DNA of 7,044 nucleotides, from contig OMIJ01000031.1 in the NCBI GenBank assembly GCA_900299065.1, positions 1-7,044 of the forward strand. The letters are read 5' to 3'. The translations under genes were made by a program, and so were the position numbers. The notes beneath the pieces are model-generated. The model was not told the DNA's origin. It ran no database searches and saw nothing but the letters and a program-made list of their open reading frames with translations. How positions within the stretch are numbered: position 1 is the stretch's first letter; every line of letters starts with the position of its first letter. Below, piece by piece: positions 6,415 through 7,044 of this stretch. The DNA is from Hyphomicrobiales bacterium. Lineage in GTDB: Bacteria > Pseudomonadota > Alphaproteobacteria > Rhizobiales > Beijerinckiaceae.

Positions 6415-6440
6415 CACGGCGTCCCTTCGGGGGCGCCGTG
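6415..6440 (+). terminator. UUCG-capped hairpin after rpsO (terminator or processing stem)
   Basis: CACGGCGTCCC pairs with GGGGCGCCGTG, 11 pairs including one G-T, closed by the very stable C(TTCG)G tetraloop at 6425-6430. It begins 7 nt after the rpsO stop. The next bases are GTTACG, with no T-run, so termination is probably partial at most. It could equally protect the rpsO 3' end after cleavage of a joint rpsO-pnp mRNA. E. coli also has a terminator in this gap. Confidence 0.6.
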
Positions 6441-6445
6441 GTTAC

Positions 6446-6469
6446 GTCACGAACCGAAAGGTTCATGAC
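6446..6469 (+). other. GAAA-tetraloop hairpin in the rpsO-pnp spacer
   Basis: GTCA and GAACC pair with GGTTC and TGAC around a GAAA (GNRA-type) loop at 6456-6459; nine pairs with one C-A mismatch. It lies 5 nt after the UUCG-capped hairpin. No T-run follows. A smaller stem, TGTGC/GCACA with loop CTAT, follows at 6491-6504. Likely part of the structured pnp leader. Confidence 0.45.
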
Positions 6470-6554
6470 TGTAAGTGTAAGACTAGTCTCTGTGCCTATG
6501 CACAAGGATGGAATCGGTGGCATGGGGCTGCCGTTTCTGACGGGAAAGGCCCGC

Positions 6555-6629
6555 GCCATGGCAGGATCGCCAGAGGCTGTTGCTCTCTTCAAACAAGCTG
6601 AAGCAGTCTCTGGCCATCTTGCTCATGGC
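6555..6629 (+). promoter_or_regulatory. Long hairpin in the pnp leader, candidate RNase III target
   Basis: A nearly continuous stem of about 29 pairs. 6555-6560 pairs with 6624-6629, 6561-6567 with 6616-6622, 6569-6581 with 6602-6614, and 6582-6584 with 6596-6598, around an 11-base loop (6585-6595). Interruptions are one bulged T (6623), a C-C mismatch (6568/6615) and a three-base bulge (6599-6601). It ends 34 nt before ATG 6664. In E. coli a long stem in the pnp leader is cut by RNase III and then attacked by PNPase, which represses pnp. The same role here is inference from position and shape. Confidence 0.55.
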
Positions 6630-6663
6630 CGTTCAAATTCCCGAACTCATGAAAGATATAAAC

Positions 6664-7044
6664 ATGTTCGAAATACATCGTGAAACGCTCGATTGGGCGG
6701 GCCGCAAGCTTATCTTGGAAACTGGCCGGATGGCGCGCCAGGCTGATGGTGCGGTTCTCGCCTCCTATGGCGATACAACAGTTCTGGCTACTGTCGTTTC
6801 AGCCAAAGCACCCAAGGCAGGCGTCGATTTCTTCCCGCTCACCGTCAATTATCAGGAAAAGGCCTTTGCTGCAGGGCGCATTCCCGGTGGTTATTTCAAG
6901 CGCGAAGGTCGTCCCTCAGAAAAGGAAACCTTGGTCTCGCGCCTGATTGATCGGCCCATTCGTCCGCTCTTTCCCGAAGGCTATCGCAATGACACACAAG
7001 TTATTGTGACAGTGCTCTCGCATGATTTGGAAACCGATGCAGAC
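6664..7044 (+). CDS. pnp: Polyribonucleotide nucleotidyltransferase (PNPase), 5' part (3' end outside window)
   Basis: PNPase is a trimeric phosphorolytic 3'-to-5' exoribonuclease in mRNA decay, often part of the degradosome. 127 codons are present out of about 700; they cover most of the first RNase PH-like domain. The N-terminus MFEIHRETLDWAGRKLILE and the stretch FFPLTVNYQEKAFAAGRIPGG (56-76) are characteristic, followed by KREGRPSEKETLVSRLIDRP (79-98). Residues Y77 F78 K79 R80 stand where E. coli has the FFRR RNA-gripping loop, a conservative change. I chose ATG 6664 because MFEI/MFDI is the usual alphaproteobacterial start; ATG 6649 is in frame and would add MKDIN. The ribosome binding site is weak (GAAAGA at 6651-6656). 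The gene follows rpsO after 255 nt of structured leader. Confidence 0.98.
   Translation, partial: MFEIHRETLDWAGRKLILETGRMARQADGAVLASYGDTTVLATVVSAKAPKAGVDFFPLTVNYQEKAFAAGRIPGGYFKREGRPSEKETLVSRLIDRPIRPLFPEGYRNDTQVIVTVLSHDLETDAD

Noticed and set aside
6657..6662. TATAAA as a -10 box for pnp
   Set aside because: It lies one base before the ATG, so transcription would start within the gene; no fitting -35 box was seen.
6438..6683. 81-codon + strand frame across the rpsO-pnp spacer
   Set aside because: It begins inside the UUCG hairpin, matches no family I recognise, runs into the pnp start in another frame and overlaps the long stem. An internal ATG at 6465 has AAAGG only a few bases away, too close for a normal site. 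Structured leader is the better reading.

Overview
The window is a contiguous piece of the conserved bacterial transcription, translation and RNA-decay cluster. All genes lie on the + strand in the order nusA (3' part) - ylxR - infB - rbfA - truB - rpsO - pnp (5' part). The gene order, the fusion of a YlxR (DUF448) domain to an L7Ae-like domain, the long Ala/Pro-rich and charged N-terminus of IF2 and the NusA and PNPase sequences all point to an alphaproteobacterium. Hyphomicrobiales is likely, but I cannot name a genus. The DNA is moderately GC-rich by eye, codon use looks even throughout, and I see no transposase, integrase, tRNA, rRNA, CRISPR array or other sign of recent transfer.

Layout: 1-1023 is the C-terminal 340 codons of nusA; 1043-1762 is ylxR; 1833-4511 is infB; 4612-5028 is rbfA; 5042-5947 is truB; 6139-6408 is rpsO; 6664 to the window edge is the first 127 codons of pnp. 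The first five genes are closely spaced (gaps of 19, 70, 100 and 13 nt) and read as one operon. A strong imperfect hairpin followed by a T-rich stretch overlaps the truB stop codon. It is followed by a candidate sigma-70-type promoter, so rpsO and pnp may form a separately controlled unit as well as receiving read-through.

How the genes work together: NusA controls pausing and antitermination of RNA polymerase. IF2 places initiator tRNA on the 30S subunit. RbfA and S15 act in 30S assembly. TruB makes pseudouridine 55 in tRNA. PNPase degrades RNA. YlxR is an RNA-binding protein of less certain role.

The coding content is ordinary and I found no undescribed multi-gene system. What deserves a second look is in the gaps. 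The rpsO-pnp spacer (255 nt) carries an 11-bp UUCG-capped hairpin, a GAAA-capped hairpin and, just before pnp, a roughly 75-nt, 29-bp hairpin that resembles in position and shape the RNase III-cleaved autoregulatory leader of E. coli pnp. The rpsO leader contains a hairpin, a possible long-range helix and a 27-codon open frame ending three bases before the rpsO start. Shorter palindromes lie in the ylxR-infB and infB-rbfA gaps. All structures were found by eye on paper pairing; none was folded or compared with other genomes.
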